Below, in pieces: positions 24,962-33,660 of a stretch of 64,000 bases of DNA. Within the stretch, counting starts at the first letter, position 1. The number at the start of each line of letters is the position of its first letter. The position numbers and the translations under genes were made by a program. This DNA comes from Peteryoungia rhizophila. Lineage in GTDB: Bacteria > Pseudomonadota > Alphaproteobacteria > Rhizobiales > Rhizobiaceae. The stretch is taken from NCBI RefSeq assembly GCF_004912145.1, contig NZ_STGT01000010.1:1-64000 (forward strand), written 5' to 3'. The notes under the pieces are model-generated. The model made no database searches. It saw nothing but the letters and a program-made list of their open reading frames with translations, and was not told the origin of the DNA.

Positions 24962-26098
24962 ATGCCGCTCACTCATTCGGGACCTTCGCTCAAGCGATTT
25001 GGCCTTCTGCTGACTATACTTCTGTCTGCTGCAGCCGTTCAGGCGCAGGAGACGACCCCCGTCGTCGGCGAGCCTCCGATCGTTGTCCCACAGGTGACGA
25101 CGGAGACAGCTCCGGCAGCTCCGTCGACAACTGACAGACAAGGTGCCGAGCCCCCTACGGCGGCCCCACCCATGGTTTCGCCCGATCTGGCTGCACCTGT
25201 CTTGAACGAGACAGTGGCACCAACTGCGACGGACACGCCGATCGCTCCGACAGCTGCACAAGTGCCGGCTCCTGTGCCGGCGACCGGTACGGATGCCACC
25301 GGAGTCGAACCCGCTGTGGATGCTCAGATGCCGTCAACGCCTGCCGCTGCCGACCCGCCGCCAGCCGCCGCCGATACAGGTCTTCCGCACGACCTTTCGC
25401 CCGAAGGCATGTTCATGGCCGCGGACTGGGTCGTGAAATCGGTGATGATTTCGCTGGCATTCGCCTCGATCCTCACTTGGACTGTCTGGCTTGCCAAGTC
25501 GCTTCAGCTCTTCGGAGCGCGGGCGCGGGCAAAGCGTGGCCTGAAGGCCGTGACCCAGGCGCGCCAGTTGCAGGATGCGCTGCAGGCGCTCGAAAAGCGC
25601 GGTGGTGTGGTGGCAACCATGGTGCGCGCGGCGCAGCATGAAATGAGCCTCTCTGACGCCGCTATCGACCAGGTCGGTGGTGACGGGGTGAAGGACCGTG
25701 TAGCTTCGGCGCTGGCGCGGATCGAGGCCCGCGCCGGACGCCAGATGTCGAACGGTACCGGCGTTCTCGCGAGCATCGGCTCGACGGCGCCGTTCGTCGG
25801 CCTGTTCGGTACCGTCTGGGGCATCATGAACTCCTTCATCGGCATTGCCGAGACACAGACGACCAATCTCGCGGTCGTGGCGCCGGGTATCGCAGAAGCG
25901 CTGCTCGCGACGGCCGTTGGCTTGGTCGCTGCCATTCCGGCCGTCATCATCTACAACGTGTTTGCCCGGTCCGTGACGGGATACCGCCAGCTGCTCGCCG
26001 ATTCCGGCGCCGGCATCGAGCGCCTCGTCAGCCGTGATCTCGACTTCCGGAAGAGTGCCCGGATTACCCAGGCGACAATGGCGATGGCGGCGGAGTGA
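24962..26098 (+). CDS. exbB: TonB-system energiser ExbB
   Basis: A 378-residue MotA/TolQ/ExbB proton-channel protein. After a signal-like start (about 8-27) comes a roughly 120-residue periplasmic stretch very rich in Ala, Pro and Thr, then the first channel helix (about 155-175), a cytoplasmic domain, and the paired helices [20 protein letters not shown] and [26 protein letters not shown]. The long Ala/Pro-rich N-terminus is typical of alphaproteobacterial ExbB. AAAAGGAG precedes the ATG. First gene of exbB-exbD-tonB, which transmits proton motive force to outer-membrane siderophore or haem receptors. Confidence 0.95.
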   Translation: MPLTHSGPSLKRFGLLLTILLSAAAVQAQETTPVVGEPPIVVPQVTTETAPAAPSTTDRQGAEPPTAAPPMVSPDLAAPVLNETVAPTATDTPIAPTAAQVPAPVPATGTDATGVEPAVDAQMPSTPAAADPPPAAADTGLPHDLSPEGMFMAADWVVKSVMISLAFASILTWTVWLAKSLQLFGARARAKRGLKAVTQARQLQDALQALEKRGGVVATMVRAAQHEMSLSDAAIDQVGGDGVKDRVASALARIEARAGRQMSNGTGVLASIGSTAPFVGLFGTVWGIMNSFIGIAETQTTNLAVVAPGIAEALLATAVGLVAAIPAVIIYNVFARSVTGYRQLLADSGAGIERLVSRDLDFRKSARITQATMAMAAE

Positions 26099-26102
26099 AC
26101 TG

Positions 26103-26588
26103 ATGGCCGGTGGTATCCGCGAAAACAGTTCAGGCGACGATCTGGTCGAGAACCACGAGATCAATGTGACGCCGTTCATCGACGTCATGCTTGTGTTGCT
26201 GATCATCTTCATGGTCGCGGCCCCGCTCTCGACGGTCGACGTGAATGTGGATCTGCCGGCGTCGACGGCGAAGCCCGCCGAGCGGCCGGATGAGCCCGTC
26301 TACGTGACGCTGAAGGAAGACATGAGCCTGTCGCTCGGCAATGACACTGTTGCCCGCGAAGGCCTCGGCGCATCGCTCGACAGGATGACCGAGGGCAACA
26401 AGGATGCCCGCGTCTTCCTGCGCGCCGACAAGACTGTGGACTATGGCCAGTTCATGGAAGTCATGAACCTGTTGCGGGATGCGGGTTACCTGAAGATTGC
26501 GCTCGTCGGTCTGGAAAGCCTGCCGGCAGCGCAACAGCCGCAGGCAGATCCGGCGCCCGCGCCTACGCCGGCGGAGACCGCGCCATGA
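26103..26588 (+). CDS. exbD: TonB-system accessory protein ExbD
   Basis: A 161-residue ExbD/TolR protein with a short cytoplasmic N-terminus, one membrane helix (about 22-45, INVTPFIDVMLVLLIIF) carrying the essential aspartate D27, and a periplasmic domain. It starts four bases after exbB with GGAG overlapping the exbB stop, and its end overlaps tonB by four bases. The C-terminal tail is Pro/Ala-rich. It forms the proton path with ExbB. Confidence 0.95.
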   Translation: MAGGIRENSSGDDLVENHEINVTPFIDVMLVLLIIFMVAAPLSTVDVNVDLPASTAKPAERPDEPVYVTLKEDMSLSLGNDTVAREGLGASLDRMTEGNKDARVFLRADKTVDYGQFMEVMNLLRDAGYLKIALVGLESLPAAQQPQADPAPAPTPAETAP

Positions 26589-27514
26589 TCGAGCCCCGCT
26601 CCACGAAGCGCGCCATCGGCGAGGGGCTGTTGTGGACTACGGCCGGCCTTTTGATTGCCACCGCGCATGCGGGCGCCGTTGCTGTCCTCCTGCGCGAGCC
26701 CGAGATGGTCGTTGCCGACAGCGGGCCGCCGCCCGCGATCATGATCGAGCTTGCGCCCGAACCCGAAGCTGTCATCACCGAAGAAAACGAGATCTCGACC
26801 GAGCAGGTCGACGCCGAAGAAGTGAAGACTGCGAGCAGTGAGCCTTTGCCGGAGCCTGTCCCAGAACCGGTTGAGCAGCCTTTGCCAGAGCCTCCCTTGC
26901 CGGAGCCTGAGCCCGAGCCGGAAGTGACGGAGGCGCTGCCTGAACCGCCTCCCGTGATCGAACCCGAACCCTTGCCCGAACCGCCGCCGGAGATCGACCC
27001 GGTCGAGCAGATGGTGATGGCGGAACTCGAGAATGTCGAGGTTCCGATCCCCATGATGCGGCCGCCGGTGCCCAAGCCGGCTGTAGAAAAGAAGAAAGAA
27101 CCCGCGCCGAAGAAAGTGGTGAAGAAGCAGGTTCAGCCGCCGGCTAGCCAGGCTGCGCGCACGGCCAAGGCCGAGGTGGCCCAGTCGACCCGCAATGCAG
27201 CTTCGGCGACGGCCAATGGTTCCGGTCGCAGCGTTTCGCCAGCACGATGGCAGTCGCGGCTGATGTCGCATCTCGAGCGGCGTAAGCGTTATCCCAGCGC
27301 CGCGCGCAGCAACCGCGAAGAGGGCACGGTCTATGTGCGCTTCCGGATCGACGATTCAGGGAATGTGCTTTCGGTCTCGTTGTCCCGCTCGTCGGGATCC
27401 CAAACGCTCGACAGTGCCGTATTGGACATGGTGCGGGCGGCTTCTCCGGTCCCGGCACCCCCTGAAGGTGTCAATAAGACGATTACGGCTCCGGTGCGGT
27501 TCAATCTTCGCTGA
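26585..27514 (+). CDS. tonB: TonB energy-transducing protein
   Basis: A 309-residue protein with an N-terminal signal anchor (about 14-37), a long Pro/Glu-rich spacer (about 48-160) containing several PPP runs, a Lys-rich segment (KKKEPAPKKVVKKQ) and a C-terminal TonB domain (about 225-309; RLMSHLERRKRYPSAAR, then GTVYVRFRIDDSGNV). It spans the periplasm and drives TonB-dependent receptors. The polyproline runs are the kind of sequence on which ribosomes stall without EF-P, which is encoded further along the window. The 3' end overlaps the convergent kinase gene by 14 bases. Confidence 0.93.
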   Translation: MIEPRSTKRAIGEGLLWTTAGLLIATAHAGAVAVLLREPEMVVADSGPPPAIMIELAPEPEAVITEENEISTEQVDAEEVKTASSEPLPEPVPEPVEQPLPEPPLPEPEPEPEVTEALPEPPPVIEPEPLPEPPPEIDPVEQMVMAELENVEVPIPMMRPPVPKPAVEKKKEPAPKKVVKKQVQPPASQAARTAKAEVAQSTRNAASATANGSGRSVSPARWQSRLMSHLERRKRYPSAARSNREEGTVYVRFRIDDSGNVLSVSLSRSSGSQTLDSAVLDMVRAASPVPAPPEGVNKTITAPVRFNLR

Positions 27515-29042
27515 GGCGATCTTCCGCCAGAAGCGACATCGCTTCGCTGGCCACAAGCGCGCGGGGCCTTCCTGCATCTAATCGTGTCCAGCTGATCTCG
27601 CCGGTGCCACGTGATAGCTGCTGATCCAGGACTGTGACCGTAGCGTCGGAGTCGGTGACGGGGCGCGTTTCGATACGGGACCGCAGGATCGACTGGTCGG
27701 CCTCCAGCCAGAGGCCGACGAAGCGGAGACCGGATTTTTTCGCGACTTGCTCAATGGCTTGCCGCTCCTCCGCATTGGTGAAAACAGCATTGGCGACCAC
27801 CGATCCGCCTGCACGAGTGACCAGTTCGGCCTTTTCGACCAAGGCAGCATAGACCTTCGCAGATACGTCCGGCCGATAGGCTTCGGCCGGCATCGGCGTG
27901 CCCCTGGAATAGCGGAGCATTGCGCGGCGAAGGCGATCGCTTTCGAGAAGCCGCGCTCCTGGCGCGAGGCCCAGATGAGGGGCCATCGCTTCGGCAAGCG
28001 TCGATTTGCCAGAGCCGCTCAAGCCGCCGATTGCGATCAGTATCGGTTCTTTGTCCTGCAGCAAGGATTGCGCCAGGTCTCTGTAGGCTCGCGCTTCTTC
28101 GGCCGCATGTCCCGTCTGGTCTCCCAGATCCCGCAACTGCGTCGCGCCGACATGGGCGCGGATCGCGGCCCTCAGCGCGAGTAGGAATGGGAAAAGGCCG
28201 TAACCCGCATCGTCTCCAGTCCTGTCGAGATATCGGTTGACGACCGCATTGGCGAAGTCCGGCAAGTCGCGGTGCCAAAGGTCCGTCAGCAGAAAAGCAA
28301 GGTCATAGAGGATGTCGGTTGTCGCAAGGTGATCGTTGAAGTCGATGCAGTCGAACATCCGTGGTCCTTCTGGACCGAGGAAGATGTTGTGGAGATGAAG
28401 ATCGCCGTGGCAGTGGCGGATCATGCCGGCGCGCTCGCGCTCGTCGAGCAGTTGTCCATGGCGGTCGAGGGCGTTGCGGAAAAGTCGCGTCAGATACTCC
28501 GACTCTTGCGCCGAAAAGAGGGTCACTGCTGAAAAGGCTGCATGATTGATGTCGAGTACCGCAGAAAGGTTCTCCCGGCCACTGCCCGAATGCAGGATCT
28601 CGGCACTCTTGTGAAAGTCCGCAATGCGTTCGGCAGTCTCTTCCATCAGAGGCTTGGACAGCTGGCCGCACTCCGCCATGTGATCGAACAGCAGGTCCTG
28701 GGCAAAGCGATGCATCTCGACGACGTAGTCGATTGTCCTGCCATCGCCGTCAAATGAGGTTTTACCGGAGGCGTCTCGCGTGATGCCCCTTATGCCGCAA
28801 TAGATCTCAGGTGCCGTGCGCATGTTGAGCGCGAGTTCCGCTTGGCAATAACGCTGTCGTAGCTTGAGTGTCGAGAAATCGGCATAGGGTAGCCTTACGG
28901 CCCGCTTGAGTTTGTAAGCCCTATCGCCCGCTAAAAAGATCAGGGAAATATGGGTCTCGATCACCTCGACGGGCGCGGTTATCCCGTGGCTCGCGGGGTC
29001 TCTGAGAAAGGCGATCGCGGCAGACTGATCCTCGACGAACAT
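27501..29042 (-). CDS. Two-domain APH-like / P-loop kinase protein
   Basis: A 513-residue fusion. The N-terminal part (about 1-325) is aminoglycoside-phosphotransferase-like, with the catalytic loop HGDLHLHN (212-219) and the metal-binding CIDFND (about 232-237). The C-terminal part (about 335-513) is a P-loop kinase with Walker A GLSGSGKST (340-348), resembling gluconate/shikimate-type small-molecule kinases. This pairing is widespread in proteobacteria; the substrates of both halves are unknown. The start was placed at MFVEDQS, which has GAGGG upstream; two in-frame ATGs lie upstream. No resistance gene context. Confidence 0.82.
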   Translation of the reverse strand: MFVEDQSAAIAFLRDPASHGITAPVEVIETHISLIFLAGDRAYKLKRAVRLPYADFSTLKLRQRYCQAELALNMRTAPEIYCGIRGITRDASGKTSFDGDGRTIDYVVEMHRFAQDLLFDHMAECGQLSKPLMEETAERIADFHKSAEILHSGSGRENLSAVLDINHAAFSAVTLFSAQESEYLTRLFRNALDRHGQLLDERERAGMIRHCHGDLHLHNIFLGPEGPRMFDCIDFNDHLATTDILYDLAFLLTDLWHRDLPDFANAVVNRYLDRTGDDAGYGLFPFLLALRAAIRAHVGATQLRDLGDQTGHAAEEARAYRDLAQSLLQDKEPILIAIGGLSGSGKSTLAEAMAPHLGLAPGARLLESDRLRRAMLRYSRGTPMPAEAYRPDVSAKVYAALVEKAELVTRAGGSVVANAVFTNAEERQAIEQVAKKSGLRFVGLWLEADQSILRSRIETRPVTDSDATVTVLDQQLSRGTGEISWTRLDAGRPRALVASEAMSLLAEDRLSED

Positions 29043-29131
29043 GCATCCCTCACGCGTGACGGCTGCATCAGTCTCCCTCATCCCAAGGCCGAAGGCCAGC
29101 GTCCAGCCCATGGACCTTTGTCGCAGGGGCA

Positions 29132-29159
29132 GAGGGCCGGCGGATTGCCGCCGGCCCTC
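29132..29159 (-). terminator. Strong GC hairpin after amaB
   Basis: A perfect 12-bp stem (GAGGGCCGGCGG with its complement) and a 4-base loop begin six bases after the amaB stop. No T-run follows on the minus strand, so termination may be partial or the hairpin may protect the mRNA 3' end. Confidence 0.55.
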
Positions 29160-29165
29160 CTGATA

Positions 29166-30707
29166 TCAGTCGATGTCGAACTTGACGCCCTGGGCGAGCG
29201 GCAGGGTGCGACCGTAGTTCACCGTGTTGGTCTGGCGGCGCATATAGGCCTTCCAGCTGTCCGAGCCGGACTCACGACCGCCGCCGGTTTCCTTCTCGCC
29301 ACCGAAGGCGCCACCGATTTCCGCACCCGATGGGCCAATATTGACGTTGGCGATACCGCAATCGGAGCCTCGGTCGGAGACGAAGGCTTCGGCTTCGCGG
29401 ATGTCGTTGGTGAAGATCGACGAGGACAGGCCTTGCGGCACGTCATTGTTGAGGGCCAGCGCCTGGTCAAACTCGCTGTACTTGATGACGTAGAGGATCG
29501 GCGCGAAGGTTTCCTCGACGACCGGGCCGCACTGGTCCGGCATTTCGACGAGGGCCGGGCGCACGTAGAAGGCGTCTGCTGCTTCGTCAGAGCGGACGCG
29601 ATCTCCGCCATGCACCTTGCCGCCATTTGCCTTGGCGGCTTCGAGTGCATGCTGCATGCGCTCAAAGGAGCCCTTGTCGATCAGCGGCCCGATCAGGTTG
29701 CCGGCTTCCAGCGGATTGCCGATGGTGACGGAGCCATAGGCCTTGATCAGGCGCGGCACCAGCGTGTCGTAAACGCTCTCGTGGACGAAGAGGCGACGCA
29801 GACTTGTGCAGCGCTGGCCGGCTGTGCCCATGGCGGAGAAAGCGACGCCACGGAGCGTCAGATCGAGATCGGCGGTCGGGCCGACGATGGCGGCATTGTT
29901 GCCGCCGAGTTCGAGGATCGAGCGGCCGAAGCGGGCAGCGACGCGCGGGCCGACGGCGCGGCCCATGGCTGTCGAGCCAGTTGCCGAGATCAACGGCACC
30001 TTCGGATGATCGACGAGGATCTCGCCGATGTCACGGCCGCCGATCAGCAGCGTCGCGAGATTGGCCGGGGCCTTGCCGCCTTGAGCATTGTAGCGCTTCA
30101 CGGCCTTTTCGAAGATCGCATGGGTGGCGATGGCGGTGAGCGGCGTCTTTTCCGAGGGTTTCCAGATCGTGGAGTTGCCGCAGACGAGGGCGAGGGCTGC
30201 GTTCCAGGACCAGACAGCGACGGGGAAGTTGAAGGCCGAGATGATGCCGGTGACGCCGAGCGGGTGCCAGGTTTCCATCATGCGGTGTTCTGCGCGTTCG
30301 GTCGCGATCGTCAGGCCGTACAGCTGACGCGACAGGCCGACGGCGAAATCGCAGATGTCGATCATTTCCTGGACTTCGCCGAGGCCTTCAGAGGTGATCT
30401 TGCCGACTTCGATGGAGACGAGACGGCCGAGTTCGGTCTTGGCGGCGCGCAGTTCCTCGCCGAGCAGACGGATCAATTCGCCGCGCTGCGGGGCCGGTAC
30501 AAGGCGCCACTCGAGGAAGGCCTTGTGCGCGGCGTCGATTGCCTTGCGGGTGTCGTCGGCGGAGATCTCGGCGACGGCTGCGATGGTTTCGCCGTTGATC
30601 GGCGAGCGAACCGAAAGCGTGCCTCCGGTCAGCGCCTTGGCGTCGACGCCGAAGCTTGCCATTAGAATTGCCGTTTCGGCGGAGAATTTGAGAGTGGCGA
30701 GGGTCAT
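29166..30707 (-). CDS. amaB: ALDH7-type dehydrogenase: L-piperidine-6-carboxylate / aminoadipate semialdehyde dehydrogenase
   Basis: A 513-residue NAD-dependent aldehyde dehydrogenase of the antiquitin (ALDH7) group. The NAD-binding ISAFNFPVAVWSWN, general base LELGGNNAAIV and catalytic cysteine AGQRCTSLRR are present. The GGAFGGEKETGGGRESGSDSWK region near the C-terminus is the ALDH7 hallmark. It converts L-piperidine-6-carboxylate (aminoadipate semialdehyde) to 2-aminoadipate. The start at MTLATLKF has AAGGAC upstream; a 104-codon extension is not credible. It follows amaA after 38 bases in one operon, as in Pseudomonas putida. Confidence 0.88.
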   Translation of the reverse strand: MTLATLKFSAETAILMASFGVDAKALTGGTLSVRSPINGETIAAVAEISADDTRKAIDAAHKAFLEWRLVPAPQRGELIRLLGEELRAAKTELGRLVSIEVGKITSEGLGEVQEMIDICDFAVGLSRQLYGLTIATERAEHRMMETWHPLGVTGIISAFNFPVAVWSWNAALALVCGNSTIWKPSEKTPLTAIATHAIFEKAVKRYNAQGGKAPANLATLLIGGRDIGEILVDHPKVPLISATGSTAMGRAVGPRVAARFGRSILELGGNNAAIVGPTADLDLTLRGVAFSAMGTAGQRCTSLRRLFVHESVYDTLVPRLIKAYGSVTIGNPLEAGNLIGPLIDKGSFERMQHALEAAKANGGKVHGGDRVRSDEAADAFYVRPALVEMPDQCGPVVEETFAPILYVIKYSEFDQALALNNDVPQGLSSSIFTNDIREAEAFVSDRGSDCGIANVNIGPSGAEIGGAFGGEKETGGGRESGSDSWKAYMRRQTNTVNYGRTLPLAQGVKFDID

Positions 30708-30745
30708 GGTGGTCCTTCCGTCAGGTCTACCTGGTTCTTGTTCGT

Positions 30746-32029
30746 TCAAAATCGTGCGCCGGTCAGATGCGCCACCTGGGCGCCAGCCTCGTACCATGCT
30801 TCCTTCAGGGCGCGGAAGGCTGGTGCTTGTGGGTCGGTGAGGGGCAGGGGCAGTTCTTCCTCTGATATCTGCCCGAGGATATGGCTTGCAATCGTCTTGC
30901 CGAAGACCGTGCCCGGTGAAATGCCGCGGCCGTTGTAGCCGGAGAAGCCGATAACGCCGGGGGCAAACTTGTGGAAGCGCGGCAGAGCATTGGTCGTCAT
31001 GCCGATTTGGCCGTACCATTCGCTTTCGAATTCGATGTCGCCGATCTGCGGGAAGATCGCCTTCAGCGCGCGTTGTGCCCAGGCGCGGTGGATTGAAAGG
31101 CCTGTGCCGCGCAAGGCGCCGACGCTGCCGAAGATCATGCGACCGGCCTTGTCCATGCGGAAGGAGGAGAGCACTTCCTTCGTGTCCCAGCAGCCCTGGC
31201 GCTCCGTCAGTATCGACTTACGCAGGTTGTCGCTAAGGGGAACGGTGGCGAAGTTGAAATAGGGCAGGTGGACCTGTTCTTCGCGCACGGCGGCGAAGGG
31301 GCCGTGGCTGTAGGCATCGGTTGCGACGACAATCCATTGGGCATCGACGCTGCCGACGGCTGTTGTTACCCGCCAGCCGTCCGCGGTCTTCTCATAGGCT
31401 TCAACCGGGCTTGCCGTATGCAGAACCGCTCCGGCTTTTACGGCCGCATGGGCGAGGCCACGTGCATAGGCGAGCGGTTGCAACGTGCCGGCGCGGCGGT
31501 CGAGCAGGGAGCCCGCGTAGGCACGGGTGCCGATTTTGTGCTCGGTCTGCGCCTCGTCGAGTAGGTCCACAGGCGCAGCGCGACGCTGCCACTGCTCTGC
31601 GCGGTCCTCGATTTCCTTGCGTCCGGCGCTGCCGACGGCGCAGTGCAGGGTCCCTGATCGTTCGAGTTCGCATTCGATGCCGTGCCGGTCAATCAATTCC
31701 ATGACCGTACGCGGTCCGTTGCCGAGCAGATCGAGCAGCCGTTCGCCATAGACGGGGCCAAGTTCACCTGGCAGATCGTCGGGCATGACCCACATGCCGG
31801 CATTGATCAGGCCGACATTGCGACCGGCGCCGCCGAAGCCGATTTCCTTGGCTTCAAGGAGAATGACACTGGTGCCGGCTTCTGCGAGGTGCAGTGCTGC
31901 GGAGAGGCCTGTGTAGCCGCCGCCGATGATCACGACGTCTGACTTCGCGGACCCTTCGAGTGCTGTCGTCAGCGGAGCGGCGGGCGCCGTCTTTTCCCAA
32001 AGTCCGTGGGAGCGAGGATCGTTCAGCAT
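30746..32029 (-). CDS. amaA: FAD-dependent oxidoreductase, probable L-pipecolate oxidase
   Basis: A 427-residue DAO-type flavoprotein. The dinucleotide motif DVVIIGGGYTGLSAALHL is at about 30-48, with the GxGxxG glycines, and the FAD-binding C-terminal stretch GFSGYNGRGISPGTVFGK fits amine oxidases of the sarcosine/pipecolate oxidase family. With an ALDH7 dehydrogenase directly downstream and a divergent LysR, the best reading is AmaA, which oxidises L-pipecolate to piperideine-6-carboxylate in the D-lysine route. The start could also be 16 codons upstream. Substrate assignment rests on context; the family also includes gamma-glutamylputrescine and sarcosine oxidases. Confidence 0.7.
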   Translation of the reverse strand: MLNDPRSHGLWEKTAPAAPLTTALEGSAKSDVVIIGGGYTGLSAALHLAEAGTSVILLEAKEIGFGGAGRNVGLINAGMWVMPDDLPGELGPVYGERLLDLLGNGPRTVMELIDRHGIECELERSGTLHCAVGSAGRKEIEDRAEQWQRRAAPVDLLDEAQTEHKIGTRAYAGSLLDRRAGTLQPLAYARGLAHAAVKAGAVLHTASPVEAYEKTADGWRVTTAVGSVDAQWIVVATDAYSHGPFAAVREEQVHLPYFNFATVPLSDNLRKSILTERQGCWDTKEVLSSFRMDKAGRMIFGSVGALRGTGLSIHRAWAQRALKAIFPQIGDIEFESEWYGQIGMTTNALPRFHKFAPGVIGFSGYNGRGISPGTVFGKTIASHILGQISEEELPLPLTDPQAPAFRALKEAWYEAGAQVAHLTGARF

Positions 32030-32189
32030 GATGGGCCCCGGGAGTATGCATGGTGCGGAGGCTGGCAATCCGGACATGGGTTCACGTCCGATATCATTCC
32101 GCCCCGTACAGTCTTGTGATTTCTAGAAGACCGTTCTACGCCATTCCAGCGATAAATTCTCAAGAGATCATTCCGAAAAGGCATGACCA

Positions 32190-33083
32190 ATGCTGCCGGC
32201 GCGCCGTTTCCTCCCATCGCTTTCCCTACTGACCGCCTTCGAGGCTGCGGCCCGGACGGGGAGCATCACGGCGGCTGCGCGTGAGCTGGACCTCACCCAG
32301 AGTGCCGTCAGCCGCCAAATCAAGGCACTTGAGAACCAACTCGAGGTCGAACTCTTCCTGCGCGAACGGCAGACGATACGACTGACAGTCGCCGGCGACA
32401 GCTATGCTCGCGAGATCCGTGAGGCGCTCCGGCGCATTTCGAGCGCTTCGCTCAACCTGCGCGCCAATCCGCATGGTGGAACGTTGAACCTCGCGATCCT
32501 GCCAACTTTCGGCGCGCGCTGGCTGGCTCCGCGGCTCGGCCAGTTCCTGGCGGCCAATCCGGGCATCACGATCAATCTGGTGACGCGGCTTTCACCCTTC
32601 GACTTCCGCCTCGATTCCATCGATGCCGCTATCCATTTCGGTGATGCGGTCTGGCCGGGAGCTGAACTCACTCTCTTAATGCAGGAAGAGACCGTTCCGG
32701 CCTGCAGCCCCGATTACAGGCGCAACCACGCGATCGAGAAGCCGGCCGATCTGCTCGCTGCGTCGCTGCTGCATCTCACCACGCGGCCCGATGCCTGGGA
32801 GCGGTGGTTCACCGAGAACAGTGTCGTTTTCGAAAGCGTGCACGGCATGCTTTTCGACCAGTTCGCCACAGCGTCTCAAGCGGCGATCGGCGGCCTGGGC
32901 GTCGCGCTGTTGCCGACCTTCCTGATCCAGGATGAGCTTGCGCGGGGCGATCTGGTTCCTGCCGTCGACCGGCCGATGCGGAGCGCACAACGCTATTATC
33001 TCGCTTTTCCGCGTGAACGGGCAGCGTATCCGCCTCTCGTCGCCTTTCGCGAGTGGATCGTCCGGGAATTGTCGCGGGTTTAA
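32190..33083 (+). CDS. LysR-family regulator (GcvA-like), probable regulator of amaAB
   Basis: A 297-residue LysR protein. The winged helix is N-terminal (GSITAAARELDLTQSAVSRQI) and the effector domain contains LAILPTFGARWLAPRL and GLGVALLPTFLI. It is divergent from amaA with a 160-base spacer carrying a 9-base direct repeat (ATCATTCCG at 32093 and 32167) and a TTCTAGAA palindrome (32121-32128). It aligns residue for residue with the LysR at gcdH through both domains, so the two are paralogs. Likely effector: pipecolate, lysine or aminoadipate (inference). Confidence 0.9.
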   Translation: MLPARRFLPSLSLLTAFEAAARTGSITAAARELDLTQSAVSRQIKALENQLEVELFLRERQTIRLTVAGDSYAREIREALRRISSASLNLRANPHGGTLNLAILPTFGARWLAPRLGQFLAANPGITINLVTRLSPFDFRLDSIDAAIHFGDAVWPGAELTLLMQEETVPACSPDYRRNHAIEKPADLLAASLLHLTTRPDAWERWFTENSVVFESVHGMLFDQFATASQAAIGGLGVALLPTFLIQDELARGDLVPAVDRPMRSAQRYYLAFPRERAAYPPLVAFREWIVRELSRV

Positions 33084-33091
33084 GACCTCGG

Positions 33092-33499
33092 TCAGCCGGC
33101 TATTGCCGTCGATGCGATCCAGACGGCGAAGACCAGGTGTGTCAGGTGATGAAGTGTCTGGTCGGTGCCGAGTAGCCACCAGTATGCGGCCTGCTCGACC
33201 TTGAACCGGTATCGCTGCTGGATGAGCGTCTTGCTCTTGTCGATCAGCCCGTGCACTACGAAATCGATCACGGCAAGCCAGGCCAGCTGCGGAGCGAGCA
33301 AGAGAGCGATAAGCAATGTGCCACCTGCATGCACCGAGACATGGGCGAGCAGCGGGGCAAGCCAGTTCTTCGGTTGTTCCTTGCCCTTTGCCATCCAGCT
33401 TGTCTGGAAAAGGAAGTCGGCCACCAAATGCTTGATGATGAACAGAGCCACGGCCCAGATGAGCAGCTGGGTGGAGATTTGCTCCGGCATGGTGGGCAT
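33092..33499 (-). CDS. DUF3307 family membrane protein
   Basis: A 135-residue protein with about three to four membrane helices. The family pattern KHLVADFLFQTSWMAKGK near the N-terminus and HVSVHAGGTLL with a conserved histidine, followed by HGLIDKSK, are visible. The function is unknown; the conserved His/Asp residues in or near the membrane suggest metal binding. AAGGAATTT before the chosen ATG fits better than the frame start 14 codons upstream. It is convergent with the LysR gene. Confidence 0.8.
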   Translation of the reverse strand: MPTMPEQISTQLLIWAVALFIIKHLVADFLFQTSWMAKGKEQPKNWLAPLLAHVSVHAGGTLLIALLLAPQLAWLAVIDFVVHGLIDKSKTLIQQRYRFKVEQAAYWWLLGTDQTLHHLTHLVFAVWIASTAIAG

Positions 33500-33660
33500 G
33501 GAAATTCCTTCGGCATTGTGACCTGCCCGAAGATAGACCACTCTCCAAAACGCTGTGAAGCGGCCTTTTAGTCTACTCAGTTTTGCGCTTTGCGCTTCCT
33601 TTACATGAAGGTGGCGTTTCGCTGCTGTGCGTTAGGAAGATGGTAGTGCCTGTGGGGTTG

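Noticed and set aside
30708-31019. 104-codon N-terminal extension of the AmaB dehydrogenase
   Set aside because: It runs into the amaA gene on the same strand in another frame, and the family start is at MTLATLKF.
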